Counted from the stretch's first letter, positions 9,401-18,076 are shown. The stretch is 64,000 nucleotides of DNA from Salinicola avicenniae (GCF_023736115.1 NZ_JAKQZC010000007.1:98822-162821), one strand, 5' to 3'. Program-made: numbers and translations. The notes: generated by a model not told the origin, from the sequence alone.

Positions 9401-9575
9401 CGACGCTGGCCGAGGCGCCTGGATAGCGGGTCTCGATGCCGATGACCGGTGGGTCGATGGCAGGATATTCCTGCAGTGGCAGGCGCTCCAGCGCGAGCAG
9501 GCCAAAAGCCACGACCAGTAGGGACCCAACGGTCGCCAGGACCGGGCGGCGGATCGAAAGATCGGATAGTCGCAT
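6453..9575 (-). CDS. RND efflux transporter permease (HAE1-type)
   Basis: 1040 residues, typical of hydrophobe/amphiphile efflux RND pumps. It begins MRLSDLSIRRPVLATV and has 12 transmembrane helices with two large periplasmic loops. The proton-relay Asp pair is in GLVVDDAIVVIENVHRR (around residue 400). The FNDGLAIVSL and GGRVEKPVQFVIGG segments belong to the porter domain. It uses the proton gradient to export substrates, which cannot be predicted. Its adaptor is encoded immediately upstream with a TGATG overlap. No outer-membrane channel gene is present, so a TolC-like partner encoded elsewhere must serve it. Confidence 0.95.
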   Translation of the reverse strand: MRLSDLSIRRPVLATVGSLLVVAFGLLALERLPLQEYPAIDPPVIGIETRYPGASASVVETRVTQLLEDRIAGIEGIVSIESSSADGESEIDVEFSLDRDIDGAANDIRDRIAAVADNLPDQADPPQIEKSDSSDDVIVWFSLSGEGYTIPELTDYANRYLVDRFSTRDGVARVRLSGGKEYAMRVWLDRNALAARRLTADDVAQALRDENVELPAGFLESRDRQFTLRIPRSFVTADDFRSLAIARGEDGYLVRLADVADVEVGSVEERSLYRGNEIPMVGLGVVKQSTASMLAVAESAKAEMVSLQASLPEGMQLALNYDSSVFVAGALREVISTLVIAMLLVVIVIFLFLGNLRTTLVPAVTVPISLIGTALFLVPFGFSLNLLTLLALVLAIGLVVDDAIVVIENVHRRMLTYGETPLVAAFRGSREIGFAVIATTLVLVAVFVPLSLLQGDVGRLFSEFALTLAAAVGLSCLIALSLAPMLCAKLLIPSLHENRVSQAIHRLVERCQHGYRRSLRFALRWRLGIVILFGLLLMLTGWLAQQLPNEYTPREDRGAFFVLIEGPPGATFRYMQDYYDEIEARLMALVDSGDVTQLSVRGPRGFGGVENFNDGLAIVSLADWGARRSAWEIMSDIRTRLADLPGVTAIPVMRQGFGGRVEKPVQFVIGGPTYEQLVDWRDRLLTRLREDSLGLEALDSDYKETQPQLRIEIDYDRAATLGVTVSTIGYTLETLFGGRNVTTYVDDGEEYDVILEGQRARQRSPAALDNVQVRSAISGALIPLASLVSVSEFAGASELNRFNRMCAITLEANLVDGMALGDALAALRTLAEETLPDEAVIDYKGPSRDYQASSGATTFLLILGGVVVFLVLAAQFESFVHPLIIMLTVPLAVSGALLGLWVSGQSLNIYSQVGLVMLVGLATKNGILIVEFANQLRDAGAPFREALIDAATTRLRPILMTTVTTMAGAMPLILAFGPGAESRAVIGTVIFCGVATATLLTLYVVPVAYDLLARRTGSPGDIGRRLRRELDDAAPADKPE

Positions 9576-10711
9576 CAGTTCGACTGCCGCGATTGCGTCG
9601 CTCGGCGCTGGCGCTCGAGAATGCCTTCGATATCGCCGCTGGCCGGATCCTCGGCGATCAGTTCGACCACATCGCCCTCGCGCACCTTGAGGGTGCCATG
9701 GCTAACGACGCGCTCGCCGGCACTCAGCCCTGTCAGAATTTCGACCTCGCCGTGGCGGCGTTCGCCGATCGTCACTTCGCGGCGGGTGACGCGCGGCGGT
9801 TCACCATTGTCGATCAACCATACCGCCTGGCGCTCGCCGTTGGGCACCAGGGCATTTTCAGGGATCTTCAAGGTGTCGCGGGGTGCCCGCGCCAGGTCGA
9901 TCTCCATCAGCATGCCGGGTAGCAGGCGTCGCTCGGGATTTGGCAGATTGGCTCGTACCACGAGACTGCGTGAGATCGGGTCGATACGTGTGCCAAGCGT
10001 GGCGATTTCCGCTTTGAAACGTTGGTCGGGATAGCTCGGCGTGGTGGCGTCCAATGTCAGTCCCGGCTGCAACGACGCGATTAGGGTGGCGGGGACGGTG
10101 AAATCGAGCTTCATGGTCTGCAGGCGGTCGAGGGTCACCAGCTGGGTGTTCGGGGTGACCAGCGCGCCGACGCTGATCGCGCGCAGGCCGACCGTGCCGT
10201 CGAACGGTGCCACCAGGCGATGATCGGCGAGGTGTGCGCGAATCGCGTCGATCTCGGCTTCGCTCTGCTGTACGAGCGCCTCGTTGTCTTCGAGCGTGGC
10301 ACGCACGCCCAGGTTGCGTGCCTGCAGTTGCCGAGTGCGGTCAAGCGCGCTGCGGCGCTGACCCAGCAGTGCCTGTGCCGCCCGTAGCTCTGCCTGTGCC
10401 TGATCATCATCGAGCTGTACCAGCCACTGGCCGGCGACGACGGTATCGCCATCGTCGAAATTCAGTGCCTCGATGGTACCGGTCAGTATCGAAGAGAGGA
10501 TGACGCTCTCCTCGGCACGCAGCGTTCCTAGTGCCTCGACCGTGTCCTGCCAGCGAACGGAGGTGGCGGTGGCCGCGATAATGGCTACCGGAGTCTGGGC
10601 CTGCGCACTGCCGATGACCAGAATCAGCAGCCAACCGCAAAGATGCCGGAGATCGAGACGCCGCGACCGTGTCCCGTGGGCTTGCGAACGTGTCGGCGAA
10701 GGACTGAGCAT
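9575..10711 (-). CDS. RND efflux periplasmic adaptor subunit
   Basis: 378 residues. A long basic N-terminus leads to a hydrophobic signal segment (residues 25-39, ending SAQAQ). Then come the lipoyl halves (GTIEALNFDDGDTVVAGQWL and HRLVAPFDGTVGLR), a helical hairpin between them, and the beta-barrel and membrane-proximal parts (NPERRLLPGMLMEIDL, IPENALVPNG). This is the HlyD/AcrA-type membrane fusion protein linking the RND pump to an outer-membrane channel. Start taken at 10711; an in-frame ATG at 10783 would add 24 arginine/proline-rich residues. No regulator gene flanks the pair. Confidence 0.93.
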   Translation of the reverse strand: MLSPSPTRSQAHGTRSRRLDLRHLCGWLLILVIGSAQAQTPVAIIAATATSVRWQDTVEALGTLRAEESVILSSILTGTIEALNFDDGDTVVAGQWLVQLDDDQAQAELRAAQALLGQRRSALDRTRQLQARNLGVRATLEDNEALVQQSEAEIDAIRAHLADHRLVAPFDGTVGLRAISVGALVTPNTQLVTLDRLQTMKLDFTVPATLIASLQPGLTLDATTPSYPDQRFKAEIATLGTRIDPISRSLVVRANLPNPERRLLPGMLMEIDLARAPRDTLKIPENALVPNGERQAVWLIDNGEPPRVTRREVTIGERRHGEVEILTGLSAGERVVSHGTLKVREGDVVELIAEDPASGDIEGILERQRRATQSRQSN

Positions 10712-11056
10712 GATGGGCGGGCTCTCTTGTCGGTGTAATCGTGCTCGCGGGGATGGTTGGCGCTCTGGAGAATCGTCGAGCACGGCGAGTGAGCCGATCC
10801 TGTCACTGTCACGCCGAGCAGCGCCAAGGTTACGCTAATCGTTGGTACCTGAACGGCTGATGAATGGAAAGCCTTGGGCTTTCAACGCTTGTATCCTGCA
10901 AGGCCTTTCGCTTGCCATGGCCTTTTGCGCAGCTTTGCACGAATCCTGATTTCCACGCCTCCTCATGGTCGTCGCGACCGCCGCTGAGCGTGCGGCCCGA
11001 GGCCTATCGACTCTGATAGAATGCCCGGCCACACGACAGCGGGAGCGGTGCGAGAG
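10712..11056. other. intergenic region between divergent adaptor and flavoprotein genes
   Basis: About 345 bases without a convincing gene. It contains a short perfect hairpin, GAAAGCC-TTG-GGCTTTC (10867-10883), and a TAGAAT -10-like hexamer at about 11017 that could serve the flavoprotein gene. No clear operator for the efflux pair is visible. Confidence 0.5.
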
Positions 11057-12238
11057 ATGAAAGCCTACGATGTCATCGTCATCGGCGCGGGGGCCGCGGG
11101 CCTGATGTGCGCGTTGACCGCAGGCTCCGGTGGGCGCCGCGTGCGGGTTATCGATCATGCCAATAAGGCTGGCAAGAAGATCCTGATGTCCGGCGGCGGG
11201 CGCTGCAATTTCACCAATCTGGCGACGACACCGGGGCATTTTTTCTCGGCCAACCCGCATTTCGCGATTTCTGCGTTGAAACGTTACACCCCGCAGCACT
11301 TCGTCGACCTGGTGGAGCGCCACGGCATCGAGTATGTGGAAAAGGCGCCCGGTCAGCTCTTCTGCGCCGACTCCGCCAAGGAAATCGTGGGCATGCTGCT
11401 GACGGAGTGCGAGTGGGCCGGTGTCGAGGTCTCGCTATCGACGCCGGTGACACGGATCGAGCGACGGGGTGAGGGGATGCGCTTGCGCGCCGGCGGTGAG
11501 ACACTCGATGCCGGTGCGGTGGTGGTGGCGACCGGCGGGCTCTCGATCCCCACGCTGGGGGCCAGCGGCTTCGGCTATGATATCGCTCGTCAGTTCGGGC
11601 TGGCGGTTACGGAGACGCGTGCTGCGCTGGTGCCGTTCACGGTGACCGCGCCATGGAAAGCATCACTCAAGGCGCTTTCGGGAATCTCCTGCCCCGTCGA
11701 GGCGCGCTGCGGCGAGGGGCGGTACCGCGAGCCGCTGCTGTTCACGCATCGTGGATTGTCCGGTCCTGCCATGCTGCAGGCCTCGAGCCACTGGCAGCCC
11801 GGAGAGACGGTGACGATTGATTGGCTGCCGGGCACGCCCGTTGCCGAGACGCTCGCGGCGCTCAGACGCGAGACGCCGCGCCGGCAAGTGGGAAGCTGGC
11901 TTGGCGGGCGTCTGCCGCGGCGTCTGGCCCAGGCTTTGATGCAGTGGCATGGTTGGCCTGAGGAGACGCTGGCGTCGCTATCCAATGCGCGGCTGGAAGC
12001 GATCGAGCAGGTCTTGAAAAGCTGGCAGTTCAAACCAGCCGGAACCGAAGGCTGGCGGACGGCGGAGGTGACGCTCGGCGGCGTGGATACCGCGGCCATC
12101 TCTTCAAAGACTTTCGCGGTCGACGACCTGCCACAGCTGCGTTTTATCGGCGAGGTGCTGGATGTCACCGGGCAGCTGGGCGGTTTCAATTTTCAGTGGG
12201 CTTGGGCATCGGGCGTGGCCTGCGGCCAGTCACTCTAG
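11057..12238 (+). CDS. HI0933/YhiN-type flavoprotein (NAD(P)/FAD-dependent oxidoreductase)
   Basis: 393 residues. The N-terminal dinucleotide-binding signature VIVIGAGAAGLMCA (residues 5-18) is followed by KILMSGGGRCNFTN, the family hallmark. VVATGGLSIPTLGASGFGYDIA and the C-terminal LGGVDTAAI, GEVLDVTGQLGGFNFQWAW (the second FAD contact) complete the HI0933-like fold. Members bind FAD; substrate and role are unknown for most, and the clostridial relative BaiN acts in bile acid dehydroxylation. It begins at an ATG with GGAG about 12 bases upstream and seems to be transcribed alone. Confidence 0.9.
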   Translation: MKAYDVIVIGAGAAGLMCALTAGSGGRRVRVIDHANKAGKKILMSGGGRCNFTNLATTPGHFFSANPHFAISALKRYTPQHFVDLVERHGIEYVEKAPGQLFCADSAKEIVGMLLTECEWAGVEVSLSTPVTRIERRGEGMRLRAGGETLDAGAVVVATGGLSIPTLGASGFGYDIARQFGLAVTETRAALVPFTVTAPWKASLKALSGISCPVEARCGEGRYREPLLFTHRGLSGPAMLQASSHWQPGETVTIDWLPGTPVAETLAALRRETPRRQVGSWLGGRLPRRLAQALMQWHGWPEETLASLSNARLEAIEQVLKSWQFKPAGTEGWRTAEVTLGGVDTAAISSKTFAVDDLPQLRFIGEVLDVTGQLGGFNFQWAWASGVACGQSL

Positions 12239-12252
12239 CCGCGCGGGAAGTC

Positions 12253-12552
12253 TCAGCGATTGCGGCCCCGCGTTGCGCGATAGAGTGCCTTGCCACGGTT
12301 GTACATCATCAGGCCGGTCAGCGTGCGTCTCAACAGACGTCCGGTCGAGCGCGGGCGGCGGGCGCCACGCATCGCAAAGAGCCCGCCGACAGCCATCAGC
12401 GGCACTCGCCACTGGGTCAGCTTGTGCCAGGCGTTGTCGATTGGCGCCGTGGCGTCGTGCCACTCGCGCATGGCGGCCGTCATCTCGAGCCGCTGCTGCA
12501 GGATCTCGGTTTCGAGATCCTCGATCTGTTGTTGCCGGCTGCGTTCACTCAT
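12253..12552 (-). CDS. YqjK-like protein
   Basis: 99 residues, starting MSERSRQQQIEDLETEIL, a charged helical N-terminus, with a hydrophobic stretch WRVPLMAVGGLFAMRG in the middle and an Arg-rich C-terminus (YRATRGRNR). Size, the R/Q-rich start and position after YqjD- and YqjE-like genes match YqjK of the E. coli yqjCDEK cluster. Its start overlaps the end of the preceding gene by 8 bases, implying translational coupling. Function unknown. Confidence 0.7.
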   Translation of the reverse strand: MSERSRQQQIEDLETEILQQRLEMTAAMREWHDATAPIDNAWHKLTQWRVPLMAVGGLFAMRGARRPRSTGRLLRRTLTGLMMYNRGKALYRATRGRNR

Positions 12553-12925
12553 GCGACGGCTCCAGCGCCTGACGGTCACGGTCGAGGTGGCGCAACGTCG
12601 CTGCCATCAGCTTGCGCTGCTTCGCTACGCGCCGGGCCGAGAGCATCAGTACCGCAGCAATCACGAAGAGTACACCCGAGCAGATCGCGATCGCCTGCAG
12701 ACGGTTGTCTTCCCAGTACATCACCACGATCAGCAAGAGCAGCATGCCGATCGCGAACGACAGCATGATCAGCCCTGCGCCGGCCAGCAGCAGCAGCGAG
12801 AGCAGACGTTCACGCTCGGCTTCCCACTCGACCACGGCGAGACGCAGACGCGTCTCGCCGCTGGTGATCAGGTTGGCAATCAGGCGCCGGGCGGCACTGA
12901 TCACGCTTTCCGCCGGACCCGCCAT
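12545..12925 (-). CDS. YqjE-like (phage holin family, Actinobacterial holin X-type) membrane protein
   Basis: 126 residues. A short amphipathic N-terminus (SVISAARRLIANLITSGETRLRLAVVEWEAER) precedes two transmembrane helices (about residues 40-68 and 73-98), then a basic tail. This pattern, with the E-x-R-L-x-x-x-E amphipathic helix, is that of YqjE/Pfam holin-X proteins. Despite that name nothing phage-like surrounds it. The ATG overlaps the stop codon of the YqjD-like gene (TGATG). Likely an inner-membrane protein working with YqjD and YqjK; role unknown. Confidence 0.78.
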   Translation of the reverse strand: MAGPAESVISAARRLIANLITSGETRLRLAVVEWEAERERLLSLLLLAGAGLIMLSFAIGMLLLLIVVMYWEDNRLQAIAICSGVLFVIAAVLMLSARRVAKQRKLMAATLRHLDRDRQALEPSHE

Positions 12926-13266
12926 CAACGACGCCCCAGCAGGAGCCCGAGAACGACGCCGGCCGCGGCACCGATGCCGATGCTGGTCCACGGGTTCTCG
13001 TGCACGTAGCGATCGGTGGCATCCGCCTGTTCCCGGGCGCTGGCGTAGAGCTTTTCGCCACGCGCTTCGAGGCGTGCCCGCGTCTCGTGCAGTCGCTGTT
13101 GCGCCCGCTCACGCAGTTCGGCGACATTGCCGCGAGAGTCTTCCGCGGTGGCGTGAATCAGCTCTTCCACGGTGTGGGAGAGATTGCGCAGGTCTTCCTT
13201 CAGCTGATCGGTCGAGGCTTCACGCTCGCGATCGCTACCGTTGTCACCGATGGGTTGCATGGTCAT
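12925..13266 (-). CDS. YqjD-like (DUF883) tail-anchored membrane protein
   Basis: 113 residues. The first 85 are polar and predicted helical, with the family segment TDQLKEDLRNLSHTVEELI; the C-terminus VHENPWTSIGIGAAAGVVLG plus LLLGRR is the glycine-zipper anchor ending in Arg-Arg. AGAGGAAG lies 6 bases before the ATG. It leads the yqjD-yqjE-yqjK-like operon. E. coli YqjD localises to the inner membrane and binds ribosomes in stationary phase under RpoS control; whether that holds here is unknown. Confidence 0.88.
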   Translation of the reverse strand: MTMQPIGDNGSDREREASTDQLKEDLRNLSHTVEELIHATAEDSRGNVAELRERAQQRLHETRARLEARGEKLYASAREQADATDRYVHENPWTSIGIGAAAGVVLGLLLGRR

Positions 13267-13343
13267 GGTCGTCTTCCTCTGACAGTCGAATGGCGTTGAA
13301 CAGCATAGACAGGCTCTCTGTCCGCATCAACGCACCGAATGCC

Positions 13344-14279
13344 CTAGCGGGTTCCCGGGATGCCCGCCAGGAAGGTGTTGAGGCTGAAGCCGAGACCGAA
13401 ACGCTCGATATCGTTGTCGTAGTCGATCAGGCTCTCGCCGTAGCCCTTGTAGTACTGCACGTAGCCGCGCACCTTGCCAAACAGGGGGAAAGAGTAGTCG
13501 AGCTGGCCACCGTAGTGAGCCTTGCCCGGGTTGCCGCGCATCGTCAGCGAAAGCTCCTGATCGCCAATGGCGCGCACAACGGTAATATCGCCGTAGCCGA
13601 TATAGTTCTCCAGGTCCGGATTGTCGTCGTTGTCGTCGTTCTCCGGGACACGCCAGTGAGGCGCGACGCTGAAAGCCCAGTCGCCGCGCTGGAAGATCGA
13701 TTCGGCGTAGAAGCGGTTCCAGCTGCGCGACAGCGGATCGGATCGGCCGTTGGATTGGTGCGCGAAGCCGACCCGGTTGATGGTGTTGGTCCAGCCCCAG
13801 AGCGTCCAGCTGTTGTCGAAGCTGATGAAACCCTCGGGTTCGTAGTTGGTCTCGCGGAAAGGGGAAGACGCGTCGGAGTTGTAGGCCTGCCACCAACTCC
13901 GCTGGGTATACGCGAAGTAGAGATCACCGTTGCGCCCTAACATGTCGTCCAGCAGCTTGATCTTGAAGCTGAGCTGAAACTTGATTTCGGTGTGGTCGAT
14001 GTCGCCCTCGTCCGTGATCTCGCGGAAGTCCGCTTCGTCCGGATTCGTGTTGTAGGTCCAGGGCATGATGTAGTTGCGGCGATAGGCCGTGATCGCCAGC
14101 GGATTCTCCGCGCTCTCGTCTTCCAGGTCCCGACGCACCTCCGCCTGCTGCGTGGCCTGCTGGACGGGGTCGGTGGTCTGTTCGTCCGCGGAAGCGGCGG
14201 GTTGGGCGAGTGCGGCGGCGCTCGATGACATGCCGGCCAGCAGAAGGCACAGGGGGCGCAGGGAGCGAGTGTGCGTCAT
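13344..14279 (-). CDS. pldA: outer-membrane phospholipase A
   Basis: 311 residues. Signal peptide (residues 1-26, ending ALAQP), a variable periplasmic stretch, then the OmpLA 12-stranded barrel. The catalytic block FAHQSNGRSDPLSRSWNRFY is complete, with His and Ser of the triad/active site and the Asn in SRSWNR; YIMPWTYN near the N-terminus is also conserved. OmpLA is a calcium-dependent, dimerisation-activated phospholipase A1/A2 of the outer membrane that removes misplaced phospholipid. AGGAAAG lies 6 bases before the ATG; the frame extends to 14345 without support. Confidence 0.95.
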   Translation of the reverse strand: MTHTRSLRPLCLLLAGMSSSAAALAQPAASADEQTTDPVQQATQQAEVRRDLEDESAENPLAITAYRRNYIMPWTYNTNPDEADFREITDEGDIDHTEIKFQLSFKIKLLDDMLGRNGDLYFAYTQRSWWQAYNSDASSPFRETNYEPEGFISFDNSWTLWGWTNTINRVGFAHQSNGRSDPLSRSWNRFYAESIFQRGDWAFSVAPHWRVPENDDNDDNPDLENYIGYGDITVVRAIGDQELSLTMRGNPGKAHYGGQLDYSFPLFGKVRGYVQYYKGYGESLIDYDNDIERFGLGFSLNTFLAGIPGTR

Positions 14280-14479
14280 AAGACTTTCCTGTCGAGAGCG
14301 TCCAGTGTTGTGGGGCTGTAGCTGAGTAGTGACGTTTTCTAGCATGTTGCGAGACTAATTAACATTAGTGCTCGCCGGCTTGTCGCTCGGAATCCGTGTC
14401 GGCTGCCTGTAAACTCGGCGCGTCGGCATGCCGCGTCCCCGTGTCGGTGCACGCGGAAGGGAAGCGACAAGGAGTGTAT

Positions 14480-17400
14480 ATGCGGGGTTCTGGTACCAGG
14501 GGCGTTCGCCGCCGGTCTCGAGGTCAACACGTCGGCGAGCTGTCATGCGGCGCTCATTCAATCTGCTGTCGTCCAACCCGGCTCGAAAGACTGCAGCGTA
14601 TCACGATCCATGCGCTCATATTGTGCACATTCCTCGTGAGTGGGCTTGTCTTCGCACAGTCGGAGGACGAGCTGCCGACGCGAGCGACTTTGCAGACCGA
14701 ACAGGCCCAACTTGAGCAGGTCGAGTCACCTGATGAACAGCAGCAACAGGCGCTGGAGGATCTCCGGGCCGCGCAGGAAACGCGTGATACGCTGGACGAC
14801 ACGCGCGAGGAGCTGCAGGCGCTAGAGCAGCATGCCGAGGCGGCGCCTCAGCGCATTCGGGAGCTCGAGCGACAGCTGGCCGCGCTGGCCGATCAATCGC
14901 CGTCGCCGGACGGGGCCCTCGACGACCTGTCCGCGGAGGAGCTGGGTGAACGTACCTCCGATTCGCTCGACAGGCTCGAGTCCCTGCAGAACCAGTTGGC
15001 CAGCGTCAATGCGCGCCTGATCAGTGCCGAAACCCTGCCCGAGCGAGCGCGTGCCGCGATCGCCGATGCCATGGCGCGTGCCGAGGAGGCGCGCGCGCAT
15101 CTCCGGCCCGCCGGAGAAAGCGATCTCCAAAGCTTCGATCCGGCGCATGCACGTCATCGTCTGGCGTTGGCGCTGGCCGAGCTCCAGGTCGACTATCACC
15201 GCCGCGAACTGGCCACCAATACCCAGCTGCGCGAGCTGGACGTGCATCGGCGCGACCTGCTGGAGCGTCAGGTCGAGCTGGAGGAGGCTCGGCTGGACGC
15301 GCTGCAGGCGGCGCTGGACCGCCAGCGCCGTGTCGAGTCCGAGCAGGCGGTCGCCAGCATCAGCGAAGAGGATGGGCGGGCGATCGCCGAGCATCCGGTG
15401 CTGCGCGATATTCAGCAGACGAACCGAACGTATAGTGATCGGCTGCTCGGCGTGACGGATCGCACCAACGAACTGATTCGCCGAGCGATCGACGTGCGCT
15501 CGCAATTGGATCGCGTGCGTCAGGTCAAGCGCACCCTCAACGAACAGATCGAAGCCGTGCGCGGCAGCCCGCTGCTGTCACGCATTCTCAACGAGCAGCG
15601 CCGTGCGCTGCCGGCGCTCGATACGCTCGACGGCCTGCAGGAAGAGATCGCCGAAACCCGGCTGAGCCAGTTCGACCTGGTCGAGCAGCGCGATGCCTTG
15701 CGCCATCCCCGGGCGCTGGCACGCGATAGCCTGGCGGATACCGATATCGAGATAACGCCGTCGTTGACTCAGGCGCTGGTCCGGCTGTTCGAGTCTCGCA
15801 GCGAAATTCTCGAACAGCTGGATCGGGAGTACGGCAACCTGCTGACGGTAGCGATCGACCTGCAGCTCAATCAGGAGCAGCTGGCGAGAATTACCACGGG
15901 CCTACGCGGCAGCATCGAGGAGCAGCTGTTCTGGGTCGCCAGCGCCCGTCCGCTGACGCTGAGCTGGTGGCGCGATTCGCCGGGCAATCTGGCGCGGCAG
16001 GTGAGCAGTGGCGAATGGCAGGGCGCCATGATGAGTCTGTGGCAGGTGCCGGATCTGCGTGCACTGGCGGTGCTGCCGTTGTTGGTGCTTGCCGTCGCGC
16101 TGCTGGCGCTGCGCCGACGTATCAAGCAGCGTCTGCTCAACCTGCACGAGCAGATCGGCCGGCTGAAGCGGGACACGCAGATGCATACCCCGCGAGCCAT
16201 TCTTTTCAATCTGCTGCTGGCCGCCCACGGTCCGCTGTTGCTGGCGGCGCTTGGTGGTCTGCTGCGCCTTGGCGGCGATGATTTCGCCGAGCGACTGGGT
16301 GGCGCGGTGCTGCAGTTGGCGATGGCCTGGGGCATTCTGGGGTGGGCGCGGCGGCTGCTCGTCTCCGATGGTGTCGCGACGCGCCACTTTCATTGGTCGA
16401 CCGGTTATGTCGTACGTCTGCGTCGGCTGATCTTCTGGCTTGGGGTGTCGCTGATCCCCGTCATTCTGATCAGCGGTATCTCGCCGGGCAGCCAGGCCGA
16501 ACTCTCCAGTCGACCGTTGTCGCTTTTGCTGCTGCTGGCAGGACTGCTGGCGATGAGCGCCATTCTGGTGCGCCTGATTCTTGCCCACGTTCCCTATTTC
16601 GGACTCAAGCTGTTCCGGTTGCTGCTGGGGCTCGCCCTGGCGATGGTGCCGCTGGTTCTCGCCGGGCTGATCGCATTGGGCTATGAGTATGCGTCGCTGC
16701 GTCTTATCGGGCGCTTCATCAATTCGCTCTACCTCTTCGGACTGTGGATTCTGGTCGAGGCAACGGTCGTGCGCGGGCTGGCCGTGGCCCAGCGGCGGTT
16801 GGCCTATCGCCGTGCCGTGGCTCGCCGGCGGGCGCAGATTCAGGAAGGCGCGGAGGGTGGCCTCGAGGTCGTCGAGGAGCCGCCGCTCGATATGGAACAG
16901 GTCAACCAGCAGTCGCTACGCCTCTCCAAGCTGATTCTGTTCATCGGCTTTACCTTCGCCTTCTATCTGATCTGGTCGGATCTGCTGGAGGTGTTCTCCT
17001 ACCTCGATCACGTTCAGGTCTGGGAGATCCAGCACGGGCAGGGTGAAGCGATGACGCTCGATCCGATCACCATCGCCGATGTGGTCATCGCGCTGATCAC
17101 GGTGGCCCTGACGATGATGCTGGCGCGCAACCTGCCGGGGTTGCTCGAGGTGATGGTGCTGTCGCGGCTCAGCCTCAAGCAGGGCAGTGCCTATGCCATC
17201 TCGTCACTGCTCTCCTATACCATCGTCGGCACCGGGGTCGTGGTCTCGCTGGGCACGCTCGGCGTGTCGTGGGATAAGCTGCAATGGCTGGTCGCCGCGT
17301 TGGGTGTGGGGCTCGGTTTTGGTCTGCAGGAGATCTTCGCCAACTTCATTTCGGGGTTGATCATTCTGTTCGAGCGGCCGATGCGCATCGGCGACACCAT

Positions 17401-18001
17401 TACCCTGGGGCAGCTCCACGGTTCGGTCAGTCGTATCCGAATTCGCGCCACGACGGTGACCGACTTCGATCGCAAGGAGATCATCATCCCCAACAAGACC
17501 TTCGTCACTGATCAGCTCATCAACTGGTCGCTGTCGGACAATATCACGCGCGTAGTGCTGACCTACGGTGTGGCACACGGCTCGGATCTGGATACGGTTC
17601 ACCGTCTGCTGCGTCAGGCCGCCGACGAGAACCGGCGCGTACTCAAGGACCCCGAGCCGCAGGTCTTCTGTCTGAGCTACGGGCCGACCGCGTTCAACTT
17701 CGAGTTGCGCATCTTCGTCAACGATCTGCTGGATCGCCTCTACGCCAGCGACGAGATCAATCGGCGGCTGGATCAGCTGTTCAAGGCGCATGATATTCGC
17801 GTCGCCTTCGACCAGATGGATGTCTGGCTGCACAACGCCAGCGGCCAGTCGGCGCGAGTGCAGAGCGAGAGCGGTGACGGCGAGACGTTAGGCGTCGGCT
17901 CGCGCCAGGCACGCAGTGGTGACGACGACCATCTCGATGATGGCGACGTGGGCGGGGCCGGTGGCGAAGGGCCGGGTGAGGGCGGCGACGGCGGTCGCTG
18001 A
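14480..18001 (+). CDS. mscK: MscK/KefA-type mechanosensitive channel
   Basis: About 1173 residues. An export signal (around IHALILCTFLVSGLVFAQ) is followed by a long periplasmic coiled coil rich in Glu, Leu and Arg (roughly residues 60-460), a middle domain with about eight transmembrane helices, and the C-terminal MscS core: VGLGFGLQEIFANFISGL (pore helix, near residue 943), the beta domain with IRIRATTVTDFDRKEIIIPN, and the cytoplasmic cage. It releases solutes on hypoosmotic shock. The ATG at 14480 has AAGGAG 5 bases upstream but leaves about 38 residues before the signal core; the start is uncertain. A Gly/Asp-rich tail of some 50 residues follows the MscS fold. Confidence 0.9.
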   Translation: MRGSGTRGVRRRSRGQHVGELSCGAHSICCRPTRLERLQRITIHALILCTFLVSGLVFAQSEDELPTRATLQTEQAQLEQVESPDEQQQQALEDLRAAQETRDTLDDTREELQALEQHAEAAPQRIRELERQLAALADQSPSPDGALDDLSAEELGERTSDSLDRLESLQNQLASVNARLISAETLPERARAAIADAMARAEEARAHLRPAGESDLQSFDPAHARHRLALALAELQVDYHRRELATNTQLRELDVHRRDLLERQVELEEARLDALQAALDRQRRVESEQAVASISEEDGRAIAEHPVLRDIQQTNRTYSDRLLGVTDRTNELIRRAIDVRSQLDRVRQVKRTLNEQIEAVRGSPLLSRILNEQRRALPALDTLDGLQEEIAETRLSQFDLVEQRDALRHPRALARDSLADTDIEITPSLTQALVRLFESRSEILEQLDREYGNLLTVAIDLQLNQEQLARITTGLRGSIEEQLFWVASARPLTLSWWRDSPGNLARQVSSGEWQGAMMSLWQVPDLRALAVLPLLVLAVALLALRRRIKQRLLNLHEQIGRLKRDTQMHTPRAILFNLLLAAHGPLLLAALGGLLRLGGDDFAERLGGAVLQLAMAWGILGWARRLLVSDGVATRHFHWSTGYVVRLRRLIFWLGVSLIPVILISGISPGSQAELSSRPLSLLLLLAGLLAMSAILVRLILAHVPYFGLKLFRLLLGLALAMVPLVLAGLIALGYEYASLRLIGRFINSLYLFGLWILVEATVVRGLAVAQRRLAYRRAVARRRAQIQEGAEGGLEVVEEPPLDMEQVNQQSLRLSKLILFIGFTFAFYLIWSDLLEVFSYLDHVQVWEIQHGQGEAMTLDPITIADVVIALITVALTMMLARNLPGLLEVMVLSRLSLKQGSAYAISSLLSYTIVGTGVVVSLGTLGVSWDKLQWLVAALGVGLGFGLQEIFANFISGLIILFERPMRIGDTITLGQLHGSVSRIRIRATTVTDFDRKEIIIPNKTFVTDQLINWSLSDNITRVVLTYGVAHGSDLDTVHRLLRQAADENRRVLKDPEPQVFCLSYGPTAFNFELRIFVNDLLDRLYASDEINRRLDQLFKAHDIRVAFDQMDVWLHNASGQSARVQSESGDGETLGVGSRQARSGDDDHLDDGDVGGAGGEGPGEGGDGGR

Positions 18002-18076
18002 CCGCCACCCGTTGCGCCCCTGGCTCTGGCGCGGCGGTTCGATGGTGTGTTGACGAGGCGAGCGCGAGGCGACGTG

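Noticed and set aside
12545..12925. holin-like protein as evidence of a prophage
   Set aside because: The family name covers YqjE-like housekeeping proteins; the neighbours are YqjD- and YqjK-like and no phage gene is present.
12612..13940. 442-codon plus-strand frame across the yqj-like genes and pldA
   Set aside because: Antisense to four supported genes, Arg-rich, no domain.
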